From Humidesulfovibrio sp. (GTDB lineage Bacteria; Desulfobacterota; Desulfovibrionia; Desulfovibrionales; Desulfovibrionaceae): DNA of 64,000 bases. Positions 27,376-36,675 of this stretch are shown piece by piece (the stretch's first letter is position 1; each line of letters starts with the position of its first letter). The stretch is taken from the NCBI RefSeq assembly GCF_031082295.1, contig NZ_JAVHLD010000013.1:1-64000 (forward strand), given 5' to 3'. Under the pieces are notes generated by a model. It saw only the letters and a list, made by a program, of their open reading frames with translations. It was not told where the DNA came from and did not search any database. Made by a program: the position numbers and the translations under genes.

Positions 27376-30300
27376 CTAGTCGTGGCCGGCTTGCTTTGTG
27401 GTGGCCGTGGCCAGCCGATAGACTTCGTGCGGGTCAAGGATGAGGACAACGGAGCCATCGCCCATGATGGTGGCGCCAGAGATGCCGTTGATCTCGAAGC
27501 TGTTCAGGTACTGGCCAAGGGGCTTAATGACGATCTCCTGACGTTCCAGAAGCTTGTCCACCACGACGCCAAGCCGACGCTCGTTGTCGTGAATGATGAC
27601 AACCGGCAGGATCTCGCGGTTCTCAGGGTTGCCCGGCAAGCCCATGAGCTCGGAGAGCTCGATGATGCCCAAGACTTCGCCTCGCAGGGTCAGCGCCTTG
27701 CGGTGGTTGACCTCGCTCAAGCGCTCGACCTCGATCTTTGTTGTCTCGCTGACGGCGTCGAGGGGAATGGCGTAAGTGCCTTCGCCCACACGGACCATGA
27801 GTGCGTCGATGATGGCAAGAGTCAGGGGCAGGGTCAGGGTGAAGCGCGTACCACGCCCGACTTCGGTGTTTATCTGGATGTTGCCCTTGAGGTTCTTGAT
27901 GTTGGTCTTCACCACGTCCATGCCCACGCCTCGGCCGGACACGTCGGTGATCTTTTCCGCTGAGGAGAAGCCCGGCGCAAAGATGAGGTCCACGGCCTGG
28001 CGGTCATCAAGGAGCTTGGCCTCCTCTGCCGTGCACAGACCCTTCTTCACGCCGACCATGCGCATCTTTTCAGGATCAATGCCGCGTCCGTCATCCTCGA
28101 CTTCAATGGCTACTGAGTTGCCCTTGTGGTAGGCCCGCAGCCACACATGGCCCTTGGGATTCTTGCCCGCAGCGATGCGCTCGTCCTCAGGCTCCAAGCC
28201 GTGGTCCAGTGAATTCCGGATAAGGTGCACCAGCGGATCGCCGATCTCCTCGCCCACACTCTTGTCGAGTTCGGTTTCCTCGCCTTCTGTGATGAGCTCC
28301 ACCTGCTTGCCGCTCTTGCGGGAGAGGTCGCGCACGAGGCGCGGGAAACGCGAGAACACCGTATGCACAGGCACCATGCGCACCTTCATGATGGTGTCCT
28401 GAAGGTCGTCGGAGATGCGCGCCATGGCGTAGGTCGTTTCGGTGAGTTGCTGCGCCACGTCACCGACATCCTCAAGCCCTTCGGCCAAGGCACGAGCGAT
28501 CATGGAATAACGGTTGCGGTTGATGATAAGCTCACCGATGAGATTCATCAGGTGGTCCAGCTTCTCATGATCCACACGGATGGTGGTGGCACCCTTCTGC
28601 TGAGGCTGTCCGGCCTCGAAAGCGGCCTGCGCGGCGGTTGGGGGCGGGGTGCCGGGAGCAACTGGCTTGGGAGCTGCCGCAGTCGCGGGCTTGGGCGCGG
28701 GCTTGGGCTTGGGTTCTGGCTTGGGCTCGGGCTTGGGCTCGGGCTTAGGCTCGGGCTTAGGCTCGGGCTTGGGCTCGGGCTTAGGCTCGGGCTTAGGTTC
28801 GGGCTTAGGTTCAGGCTTAGGCTCGGATGTAGCAGGTGTCGTTTCTGTAGGACTCTCTGCCTCCGCGGCTGACGCAAGAGCTTCCTTCGGCACCCCCTTA
28901 ATGTCCGCCAAAGCCTTCAAGATCATGTCCTTCAGGATGGATATTTCCTGGGACAGGATGTCGAGCATGAGGTCGAACCCGAGGTCAGACTTGCGAGCCT
29001 GGTCAACAAGTCCAGCAGTACGCTCGGAATAGCCCTTGATATCTGCAAGTCCCATGTAGCCGCTAGAGTTTTGCAGAGTCGTCAAACTTCGGTACAAACC
29101 GTCAATGATGTCGCGCTGCGAGGCATCCTGGCGCAGCATGTCGAGCGCCATGTCCAGGCTCTTGAGCTGATGCAGAACTGTTTGCTCAAATATGTCGATA
29201 TCTTCAGCATCATAATCACTGGACGATGAAACCGGGACTGCTTCAACGACTTCTTCTGTCACCTTGGCGCCCTCAACCATTGCTTCGGTTGCGGGAGGTG
29301 TCTCCTCAACAGGCGCGACAAAAGTTTCATCCATGCCAGCCACGGAATCAGGCGCGAGCATGGCGCGATATTGTTCAGGAACCGCGAGCTCACCAGCTTC
29401 AGTGGTTGCTTGCAGGACTGCGGCCATGACCGAGATATCCTTCGGTGTGGCCTTCATGCCCTCGACCTCGATGCGGCCGAGAAGTTCTTCAATGAGGTCC
29501 ACCACGGCCAAGAGAAGGTCGATGACGGCGCGGCTGGTGCGCATTTCACCCTTGCGCACGCGATTGAGAAGCGTTTCGGCCTCATGAGTCAGCGCATTGA
29601 GCTCCTTGTAGCCGATGATGCCGCTGTTACCCTTGATGTTGTGGAAATATCTGAAGATATCGTTGACAAGTTCCCCTCCGCCATCGGGGTTCTTTTCCAG
29701 TTCGAGCAGTCCCTCGTTCAGGCTGCCAACAAGGTCACGCGATTCTTCAAGGAAATCGTTAAGGTGTCCTTCACCAACAGTGGTCAAAACGTAGGGTGTC
29801 TGGTCAAAATCAGGGCTTGGCGCCAGATGCACATTCTGCCAACGGATGTTCAGCGGCCCTGCGGAAACCTGGGGAATCTGCTCATCTGAAGCTTCAGCCT
29901 CAAGGGCTGAAAGTTCATCCACTTCGCCAGCGGCATCAACAGTCTCTGCTGCGGCATCCTCAGCAACGTCAACGGGTTCAGCCTCGGACTCTTCGACCTT
30001 AGCTTGTGCCTCGGCCATTGGAGCGGATGCCTCGCCAGCGAGAATGCTTTCAATGCGCTCAATGATGGACGAGGTGTCCACCTCCCCCTCGCGACCGGTA
30101 GTCTCAAGGTTCTCGACAATCTGGCGCAGAGCGTCTGTGGCGGAAAGAATAACATCCATAATGGCCGAATTGACGGCCATTGCCCCCTGCCGCAATTCAT
30201 CAAGGATGTTCTCAGCCTTGTGAGCAAGGCCATTAATTTTGTGCAGTCCAAGAAACCCGGACGCACCCTTGAGGGAGTGCATCGGCCTGAAGATTTCATT

Positions 30301-30426
30301 CAGAAGACCAAGATTTTCCGGATTCTTCTCCAACTCGAGAAGGTTCGGCTCGATGGTCTCAAGGTGCTCTTTGGCTTCAACGAAGAAGTCAGAGAGTATC
30401 TCCGGATCTAGATATTCTTGGCTCAT
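27376..30426 (-). CDS. cheA: Chemotaxis histidine kinase CheA with three Hpt-like domains
   Basis: Hpt1 HSLKGASGFLGL, Hpt2 HNIKGNSGIIGY, Hpt3-like TTLQNSSGYMGL; P3 dimerisation, HATPase (LIRNSLDHGLE, GRGVGMDVVKTNI), CheW-like C-terminus. Confidence 0.96.
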   Translation of the reverse strand: MSQEYLDPEILSDFFVEAKEHLETIEPNLLELEKNPENLGLLNEIFRPMHSLKGASGFLGLHKINGLAHKAENILDELRQGAMAVNSAIMDVILSATDALRQIVENLETTGREGEVDTSSIIERIESILAGEASAPMAEAQAKVEESEAEPVDVAEDAAAETVDAAGEVDELSALEAEASDEQIPQVSAGPLNIRWQNVHLAPSPDFDQTPYVLTTVGEGHLNDFLEESRDLVGSLNEGLLELEKNPDGGGELVNDIFRYFHNIKGNSGIIGYKELNALTHEAETLLNRVRKGEMRTSRAVIDLLLAVVDLIEELLGRIEVEGMKATPKDISVMAAVLQATTEAGELAVPEQYRAMLAPDSVAGMDETFVAPVEETPPATEAMVEGAKVTEEVVEAVPVSSSSDYDAEDIDIFEQTVLHQLKSLDMALDMLRQDASQRDIIDGLYRSLTTLQNSSGYMGLADIKGYSERTAGLVDQARKSDLGFDLMLDILSQEISILKDMILKALADIKGVPKEALASAAEAESPTETTPATSEPKPEPKPEPKPEPKPEPKPEPKPEPKPEPKPEPKPEPKPKPAPKPATAAAPKPVAPGTPPPTAAQAAFEAGQPQQKGATTIRVDHEKLDHLMNLIGELIINRNRYSMIARALAEGLEDVGDVAQQLTETTYAMARISDDLQDTIMKVRMVPVHTVFSRFPRLVRDLSRKSGKQVELITEGEETELDKSVGEEIGDPLVHLIRNSLDHGLEPEDERIAAGKNPKGHVWLRAYHKGNSVAIEVEDDGRGIDPEKMRMVGVKKGLCTAEEAKLLDDRQAVDLIFAPGFSSAEKITDVSGRGVGMDVVKTNIKNLKGNIQINTEVGRGTRFTLTLPLTLAIIDALMVRVGEGTYAIPLDAVSETTKIEVERLSEVNHRKALTLRGEVLGIIELSELMGLPGNPENREILPVVIIHDNERRLGVVVDKLLERQEIVIKPLGQYLNSFEINGISGATIMGDGSVVLILDPHEVYRLATATTKQAGHD
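28687..28825 (-). repeat. 12-bp tandem repeat encoding (PKPE)n linker in cheA
   Basis: Iterated gg(c/t)tt(g/a)gg(c/t)tcg units; translation PEPKPEPKPEPKPEPKPEPK. Confidence 0.9.
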
Positions 30427-30501
30427 CGAGTACCTGCCTGATCTCATGTGTCCGCCTTGCAATGAACGTCATTGCAGAGCCGGAACGTTCACCTCCGAGC
30501 T

Positions 30502-30870
30502 TTAGCCCAGAAGCATCTTCACATTGCGGACCATCTTCTCCGGCTGCGCCGGCTTTACCATGTACAAATTCGCGCCCAGGGTCAGTCCGGTCTGGATGTC
30601 CTTCTCCTGCCCCTCTGTCGAGAGGACAATGATCGGGATATCCCTGTAAGCCTCTTGCTCGCGAACATTCTTGATGAACGTGAAGCCGTCCATCCGCGGC
30701 ATGTTCACATCGCTGACGATCAGGTCGACCTGATCTTCAGCGTAAAGCTTCTCAAGCCCATCCAATCCATCCTCAGCCGTGGTCACGCGGAAACCTTCCT
30801 TCTTCATGATGAAGGCGACGAGGTTCCTTACAGTCTTAGACTCGTCCACTATGAGAATATGTTTAGGCAT
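30502..30870 (-). CDS. cheY: CheY-like response regulator
   Basis: MPKHILIVDESKTVRNLVAFIMKKEGF...LIVSDVNMPRMDGFTFI...IIVLSTEG...VKPAQPEKM. Confidence 0.95.
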   Translation of the reverse strand: MPKHILIVDESKTVRNLVAFIMKKEGFRVTTAEDGLDGLEKLYAEDQVDLIVSDVNMPRMDGFTFIKNVREQEAYRDIPIIVLSTEGQEKDIQTGLTLGANLYMVKPAQPEKMVRNVKMLLG

Positions 30871-31546
30871 GAGATGAACCTCCCCCCTGGAGTACTCCTT
30901 GAACCAAATTATCGATGGAAAGGATGCTGATCAATCGTTCACCGGATTTGTACAGCCCCATGAGCAAATGTGCGGATACGCCCACGTTGCCCTCAACGTT
31001 CCATTCAAGCTCGTCGCCAGAGGCGAGATACATGGTGGACACGGCATTGATAACGAGACCGATCTGCAAACCCCGGTGCCTGCAAACAACAATAAAACGA
31101 TCTTCCTGGTCGCCCGGTATGCCCATGAGCATTCGAAGGCTCACCAAAGGCGTCACGCGCCCGCGCAAATTGATGATGCCCGGCATGAAAAACGGAGCGG
31201 CGGGCAATTTTGTCGGCTTCACGTAACGGATCACCTCTTGGATCACCGTGATCGGCAGAGCATATTCACGGCCCATCAGAGAGAAGCTCACCAGGCGAAT
31301 GTTCGCCTGGCTGCGCATCTGCTCATCGGAATGCTCCACGGCGTTGCCTTCGCCAGATGATGAGAAGCCTGAAAGAGAGTCCTCGCCGCGCGGATCGAGC
31401 CTTCGGGCTTGCGCCAGAACCTTCTCACGATCCACGCCAAGGTACTTGTCAAGAAAGGCTTCCTCGGCATTGGTCAACGTGCGCCCAGGGTCGGTGACAT
31501 CGGGCAGCCGGACATCTTCGACAAAGTATTGTTCAGGCGTTTTCAT
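30863..31546 (-). CDS. cheW: CheW-like protein with ~80-aa N-terminal extension
   Basis: CheW domain from RLVSFSLMGREYALPITVIQEVIRYVKPTKLPAAPFFMPGIINLRGRVTPLVSLR; preceding ~80 aa has no CheW match. Confidence 0.9.
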   Translation of the reverse strand: MKTPEQYFVEDVRLPDVTDPGRTLTNAEEAFLDKYLGVDREKVLAQARRLDPRGEDSLSGFSSSGEGNAVEHSDEQMRSQANIRLVSFSLMGREYALPITVIQEVIRYVKPTKLPAAPFFMPGIINLRGRVTPLVSLRMLMGIPGDQEDRFIVVCRHRGLQIGLVINAVSTMYLASGDELEWNVEGNVGVSAHLLMGLYKSGERLISILSIDNLVQGVLQGGGSSHA

Positions 31547-32312
31547 TGCGCACTATCTCTCTTGCCAGGTTCAGATATTCCACAGCGCCACGCGCCTTGG
31601 GATCCACATCGAAAATCACCTTGCCGCCTGCACTGGACTCACGAAACTTTGTATCGAAATGTATCACTGTCTCCAGAACCTTGTCGCCCAGCTTGTCACG
31701 CATTATCCGCAAAATTCGCCTGCAAGCCGCCGTTCGCTGATCGAACATTGTCGGCAGGGCCATGTAACGTACAGGCCTCGGCAATACCCGGTTCAAAAGA
31801 CGTATGGTATCAAACAACAACCGTATCCCATATAAGGCCAAGAAATCCGTCTGGATCGGTATAAGCACCAAATCGGCAGCAACAAGCGCGTTCACAAGCA
31901 GAATGCCCACATGAGGCGGACAGTCCAGCAATACATAGTCGTAGCGCTCGCGCATGTCCTCAAGGGCGACGTTCAGGATCAAACCCTTGTTTTTGCGCTC
32001 CTTCAGGTCAACCTCAAGCTCGGATAGCCTGATGGAGCCCGGCGCAAAATCAAATCCGCCGCCTGTGCCCAGCTTGAGGATGCGCTCCCAGATCGCGCCA
32101 TCCGCCTGCTGTTCCTGAAAAAGATCGTATACCGATGCCTCAAGCGTCTCTGGAAAGTAGGAGAGATGCACCGAGGCGTTGGCGTGCGGGTCAAGATCCA
32201 TGACCAGCACACGTTTCTCAAGTCTCGTCAGGGCCGCTCCCAAAGTCAGGGCCGTGGTCGTCTTACCAACCCCCCCCTTCTGGTTCGCTATGGCAATAAC
32301 CCTGCCGGCCAA
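31533..32312 (-). CDS. ParA/MinD-type ATPase in che operon
   Basis: IAIANQKGGVGKTTTALTLGAAL (deviant Walker A), VLVMDLDPHANAS, YDYVLLDCPPHVGILLVNALVAAD; overlaps the cheW-like gene. Confidence 0.93.
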   Translation of the reverse strand: MAGRVIAIANQKGGVGKTTTALTLGAALTRLEKRVLVMDLDPHANASVHLSYFPETLEASVYDLFQEQQADGAIWERILKLGTGGGFDFAPGSIRLSELEVDLKERKNKGLILNVALEDMRERYDYVLLDCPPHVGILLVNALVAADLVLIPIQTDFLALYGIRLLFDTIRLLNRVLPRPVRYMALPTMFDQRTAACRRILRIMRDKLGDKVLETVIHFDTKFRESSAGGKVIFDVDPKARGAVEYLNLAREIVRNENA

Positions 32313-32354
32313 TGCGCTACCCTGCTCCCGGTTGCAGGCCTTTTGCTGTCGGCA

Positions 32355-33233
32355 TCAGGCCTCCTTCTTGTACATGATCGCACCGGGGTAATGGATGGGC
32401 TTGAACGAGCGGGTTATGTTGTGCAGAGACTCAGAGTGCCCGATGAGCATGTACCCGCCCGGCAACAGGTTGTCATAGAACGCGCCGATGACCTTCTTCT
32501 TCATCTCGTCGTCAAAATAGATGATAACGTTGCGGCAGAACACGATCTGTGAACGTTCCACGCGTTTGAGCGCCACACGGTCGGAGAGATTCAGCTGCCC
32601 GAAGGAGATGAGTCGCTTCAGTTCGGGCTTGATTCGGAAATTCTCACCGTCCTTGTCGAAATACTTCGGCAAAAGCTCCTTCGGCGTGGTGCGCAAGGTG
32701 TACTCGTTGTAGACACCCTTGCGAGCGGCCTCGAGGACTCGTTCGGAAAGATCGCTGGCAGTGATGCGCACATCCCAGCTTGACAACTCGCCCTTGAGCA
32801 CCTCGGCCACAATGATTGCCAGTGTGTAGGGTTCCTCTCCCGTGGAGCAACCGGCGGACCAGATGCGGAGGCGTTTGTCGCCTTTCTTGCGCAACTCGGC
32901 GATGACTTCGGTCAGGATATTCTCCTGAAACACCTTCAACTGGGGCGGGTTTCGGTAAAAACTCGTCTCATTGGTGGTGATGACCTCAAAAAGCTTGGTG
33001 AGTTCGGCCTTCTTGTTGGTGTCATACTGCAGGTAATGATAGTATTCGCCAAGGTTTTTAAGGTTCAACAACTTCAACCTGTTGGCCAAGCGATTCTCAA
33101 GCAGGTACTTGCGGTTGTCCGCAACATAAATGCCGCACTGAGCGTAGATGAAGTCTCGTAGTTGAACAAATTCAGCATCGCTGATCTTAAGTTCGCCGCC
33201 TACCGCAGATGATGTGGAAAAAAGAGCAGACAT
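32355..33233 (-). CDS. cheR: Chemotaxis protein methyltransferase CheR
   Basis: IWSAGCSTGEEPYTLAIIVAE; ITASDLSERVLEAARKGVY; IVFCRNVIIYFDDEMKKKVI. Confidence 0.96.
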   Translation of the reverse strand: MSALFSTSSAVGGELKISDAEFVQLRDFIYAQCGIYVADNRKYLLENRLANRLKLLNLKNLGEYYHYLQYDTNKKAELTKLFEVITTNETSFYRNPPQLKVFQENILTEVIAELRKKGDKRLRIWSAGCSTGEEPYTLAIIVAEVLKGELSSWDVRITASDLSERVLEAARKGVYNEYTLRTTPKELLPKYFDKDGENFRIKPELKRLISFGQLNLSDRVALKRVERSQIVFCRNVIIYFDDEMKKKVIGAFYDNLLPGGYMLIGHSESLHNITRSFKPIHYPGAIMYKKEA

Positions 33234-35162
33234 CTATATCTCCCGCTCCTGGTCGTCTTGTATCTTGGCTATGGCTGCCTCAGCGGCCTCCATGATCTCG
33301 TAGTCTTCGCTGCCGGACACGGCCAGCAACGCGCGGAAGGCGGAAGTGCCACCGATGCTTCCAAGGCACTCGATGGTTCTAATTGTCACCAACTTGTTTG
33401 GGTGCTCAAGAAGCTCAACAACTTCAGGTATTGCATCAACAACCTTGTGCTGACCAAGGACCTCGAGTGCGCGCACCTTGACCCAGTCGTCATCGTCGTG
33501 CAGGGCGTGCAGAAGATGAGGAATCGCAGCTGCGGAGAAGCACTGGCCCATGATCTCCACCACGGTCTGCCGCACGTCCCTGTTCTCATCGAGCAGGCGT
33601 GTCACCAAAAGTTCGAGCCAGACCTCCGAGTCGTGGCAAAGCGAGGCGACGGCCTCGAGCGCATGCTTGCGAATCTCAGGACTTTCATCCTCAAGCGCGG
33701 ACTTGAGAATATCGATGTTCCCGGAAGCGTCCATCTTGCCAAGCGCGTAGACGGACATGAGTCGCTTGAGCGGATCGATGCCCTGGTAGAGTTGCTGGAA
33801 GCGATGCTGCATTTCTGGGCCATCAATGGCAACGCAGGCATCCAGCGCAGCCTCCTTTACATCATCGTACTGGTGGTCAAGCATGGCGAAGAGGGCATCC
33901 GCAGCCGGTGCATGACGAAGCTTCTGGCCAAGGAAGTTCGCTGCGGACCTGAGCACCTTGCCGTCGTGGTGGCGCGCGAGAATGTCCATGAAAAAGTCGA
34001 TGGCCTCGGGACCAGCGATACGCGCCAGCACAAAGATTATGCTGCGTTGGACGGCCACCTGGTTCTCCCAGAAAGCACTGACGAGGCAGGTTTCCACCTC
34101 AGGATCGTTGACTCTGGAGAGGGCCTCTACAGCGAGCAGCGCCTTGGCCTGATCGCCGCCCTGGAGGTTGGTACGGAGTATCTCAGTTAGTCCCATGCGC
34201 GAGAGACTGCCAAGAATTCGCTCAAGGCGGTCCTGATCCTTGTCGGGATCAAGCTTGCTGGCGATGCGGAAGATGCCGGCTGCGGCGTCGTCGCCTCCCA
34301 TGGCCGCAAGGCCGAGGATGGCGGCATCCTGAACTTCGATCTCTTCGTCCTCAAGCGCCACAAGCAGGTATTCGCGAAAATTCTCGCGCTCCGCCTTAGG
34401 AAGCAGGTTCACAAGCTTTGCGCCGAGAATGTTCACGATCGATTTGACGATCTTGTTGCGCAAGGCCGTGGGCGAAGATTCCATACGGTTCAGCAGGAGT
34501 GTCACGGCCTTGACGTTGCCCATCTCACCAAGGGCGTCGATAATCATGGAAACAACGAGTTCCGAGGAATGGCTCATGGCCTTGACCATGGCGTCCACGG
34601 AACTGGCGTGACCGATCTTGGCAAGGGCCTCGATAACCGAATACTGAACCCATTCCTCGTCGCGCATGGCCTGGTTCAGACACTTTGCGGCCTCAGGCAT
34701 GCCCAGGCTGCCGAGACTTACCGCGGCCTGGTAACGCACGTTGACTTCGGGGTCCTTGAGCAGGGCTTCGCACAACGGCGCAACCGCCATGACATTTTCT
34801 GCCGAACCCAATATGTCGCTGGCAAAGATGCGCAGGTCGACATCCTCGTCCTTCAGCAACGGGATGAGCAGCTGCAGTTCCTTCCCGCCAAGTGCGCGCA
34901 GGATATCCATGGCGCCGTTTCGCACGGGAGCCTCATCAGACTGCAACAGTGGAATGACGCCGCTGACGGCCTCTTTTCCGCCGATCATGCGCAAGGCATT
35001 GTCAGCGGCTTCTTGCACGCCAATATTGCTGCTCTTAAGCATCTCAACGAGTAGCGGGACCGCATCCTCGCAGTGGGCCTCACCGGCCAGATAAGCCCCT
35101 TCGCGCAACACGTCCGACTCGGGACTCGTCAGCATCGACAGGATTTCTTTACAGTCAGTCAT
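33234..35162 (-). CDS. HEAT-repeat protein (che-operon associated)
   Basis: Many ~31-aa HEAT/PBS repeats (AVPLLVEMLKSSNIGVQEAADNALRMIGGKEAVSGVIPLLQSDEAPVRNGAMDILRALG). Confidence 0.88.
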   Translation of the reverse strand: MTDCKEILSMLTSPESDVLREGAYLAGEAHCEDAVPLLVEMLKSSNIGVQEAADNALRMIGGKEAVSGVIPLLQSDEAPVRNGAMDILRALGGKELQLLIPLLKDEDVDLRIFASDILGSAENVMAVAPLCEALLKDPEVNVRYQAAVSLGSLGMPEAAKCLNQAMRDEEWVQYSVIEALAKIGHASSVDAMVKAMSHSSELVVSMIIDALGEMGNVKAVTLLLNRMESSPTALRNKIVKSIVNILGAKLVNLLPKAERENFREYLLVALEDEEIEVQDAAILGLAAMGGDDAAAGIFRIASKLDPDKDQDRLERILGSLSRMGLTEILRTNLQGGDQAKALLAVEALSRVNDPEVETCLVSAFWENQVAVQRSIIFVLARIAGPEAIDFFMDILARHHDGKVLRSAANFLGQKLRHAPAADALFAMLDHQYDDVKEAALDACVAIDGPEMQHRFQQLYQGIDPLKRLMSVYALGKMDASGNIDILKSALEDESPEIRKHALEAVASLCHDSEVWLELLVTRLLDENRDVRQTVVEIMGQCFSAAAIPHLLHALHDDDDWVKVRALEVLGQHKVVDAIPEVVELLEHPNKLVTIRTIECLGSIGGTSAFRALLAVSGSEDYEIMEAAEAAIAKIQDDQEREI

Positions 35163-35233
35163 TTGCTCGCGCCCCCCCAGAATCTTGCTCACTCGATCAA
35201 CGCGCCCGCCATTATTGGGCGCGGAAGCTTCCA

Positions 35234-36334
35234 CTATATATACAGATTATTCATAATGGCTTGAGCCATATCATCAATATCAACTATTTCGTCGGAAAGT
35301 CCAGCATCAACTATGGCTTTTGGCATTCCATATACTACGCAAGTTGCGTCGCTTTGGGCCAGGGCGCGACCGCCCTTCTGCTTTAGCGCGCGTATGCCTT
35401 CCATGCCGTCGTTGCCCATTCCAGTCAGAATGACGCCCAGCGCGCGCCGCCCCACGGAATCAGCAACAGAGCCGATGAGCACATTGGCCGAAGGTTTGTA
35501 AAGAGCGCTTGCAGGCTCGGAAGTAATCTCGAGGTCTATGCGGCTGATCATCTGCTTGATCATCAAATGCCTGCCGCCAGGAGCGATAAAGGCGCAGCCG
35601 GGCTTCAGGCGATCACCAGGCTCGGCCTCCTTGACGCTAATCTTGCACAAGCCATCAAGACGCTTGGCAAAAGGGCCGGTGAAGGCCTGTGGCATGTGCT
35701 GCGCGATGACGATGCTGGCAGGAAAGTCTGCAGGCAAGGCCGAGAGCACCTTCTGGACCGCTGGCGGCCCCCCCGTGGAAACGCCTATGGCCACCACGTC
35801 GCGCTTCGGCGAACCGCTGGGCTGGATTGGCGCAACTGAAGGCCGCGGCGCAGCAGCTGACGTGGCGGAGGACGCGGACGGCGTGTACTGTGGCGTCCGC
35901 ACAACGGGAGCTGAGACACGCGCCCTGGAATGCAGCATCTTGCGCGAGGCAACGATCTTGACCTTGGCGATAAGGTTGGCCTCGATCTTGACGATATCAA
36001 GCGAGACCTTGGACAGCTGTTTGGGGATGAAGTCAACGGCCCCAAGGTCCAGCGCCTTGAGAGTGGCCTCGGCGCCTTCGTTGGTCAGGGAACTGACCAT
36101 GAGCACCGGACGAGGCATTTCCATCATGATGTGGCGCAGGGCGGTGAGCCCGTCCATGCGCGGCATCTCGATGTCCATGGTCACAACATCCGGGTTATGC
36201 TTACGGATCATCTCAAGGCCTTCTTCGCCGTCGCGGGCTGTTGCCACAACGTCGATTTCTGGGTCCTTGGTAAGCATGGTGCTGATGGCTTTGCGCATGA
36301 AAGCCGAATCATCGACAACAACGACCTTGATCAC
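35234..36334 (-). CDS. cheB: Protein-glutamate methylesterase CheB
   Basis: Receiver domain + methylesterase: VVAIGVSTGGPPAVQKVLSALPADFPASIVIAQHMPQAFTGPFAKRLD. Confidence 0.96.
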   Translation of the reverse strand: MIKVVVVDDSAFMRKAISTMLTKDPEIDVVATARDGEEGLEMIRKHNPDVVTMDIEMPRMDGLTALRHIMMEMPRPVLMVSSLTNEGAEATLKALDLGAVDFIPKQLSKVSLDIVKIEANLIAKVKIVASRKMLHSRARVSAPVVRTPQYTPSASSATSAAAPRPSVAPIQPSGSPKRDVVAIGVSTGGPPAVQKVLSALPADFPASIVIAQHMPQAFTGPFAKRLDGLCKISVKEAEPGDRLKPGCAFIAPGGRHLMIKQMISRIDLEITSEPASALYKPSANVLIGSVADSVGRRALGVILTGMGNDGMEGIRALKQKGGRALAQSDATCVVYGMPKAIVDAGLSDEIVDIDDMAQAIMNNLYI

Positions 36335-36479
36335 ACAGGTCTCCTTTGGGTGGCTGACACTACGCCAACAATGTTTCGAACGCTTAATGCTCTCACAAAA
36401 TGGAGTTGTTGTCCAACGGCAAAGGGTATTCGGCGGCGCTTGGCCAGAGACTCTAGGGCATAATTCAGGCGCTGAAGGC

Positions 36480-36508
36480 TTGCCTTTTGTTTTGGATTCA
36501 GCTAAATG
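36480..36508 (+). promoter_or_regulatory. Sigma70-like promoter for tRNA-Pro: TTGCCT-N17-TAAATG
   Basis: Spacing of 17 nt, ends 13 nt before the mature tRNA 5' end. Confidence 0.45.
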
Positions 36509-36521
36509 CCACCTCTCACAT

Positions 36522-36598
36522 CGGGATGTGGCTCAGTCTGGTAGAGCGCCGCGTTCGGGACGCGGAGACCGGAGGTTCAAATCCTCTCATCCCGACCA
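36522..36598 (+). tRNA. tRNA-Pro(CGG)
   Basis: Cloverleaf: acceptor CGGGATG/CATCCCG, anticodon arm CCGCG-TTCGGGA-CGCGG (anticodon CGG at 36556-36558), T arm GGAGG-TTCAAAT-CCTCT, encoded CCA. Confidence 0.96.
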
Positions 36599-36606
36599 GA
36601 CAAATC

Positions 36607-36640
36607 AAGGGCTTGCGGCATAAACCGTAAGCCCTTTTTT
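36607..36640 (+). terminator. Rho-independent terminator after tRNA-Pro
   Basis: AAGGGCTTGCGGcataaaCCGTAAGCCCTTTTTT. Confidence 0.85.
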
Positions 36641-36642
36641 CT

Positions 36643-36665
36643 GTGGCTACATTCAGTGGCTACAT
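36643..36665. repeat. Two 10-bp direct repeats GTGGCTACAT separated by 3 bp (possible integrase arm-type sites)
   Basis: GTGGCTACAT at 36643-36652 and 36656-36665, immediately after the tRNA terminator. Confidence 0.55.
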
Positions 36666-36675
36666 AAACGCTAGT

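Noticed and set aside
28649-29032. Plus-strand ORF with (GLGS)n repeat
   Set aside because: It is the reverse complement of the cheA (PKPE)n linker repeat.
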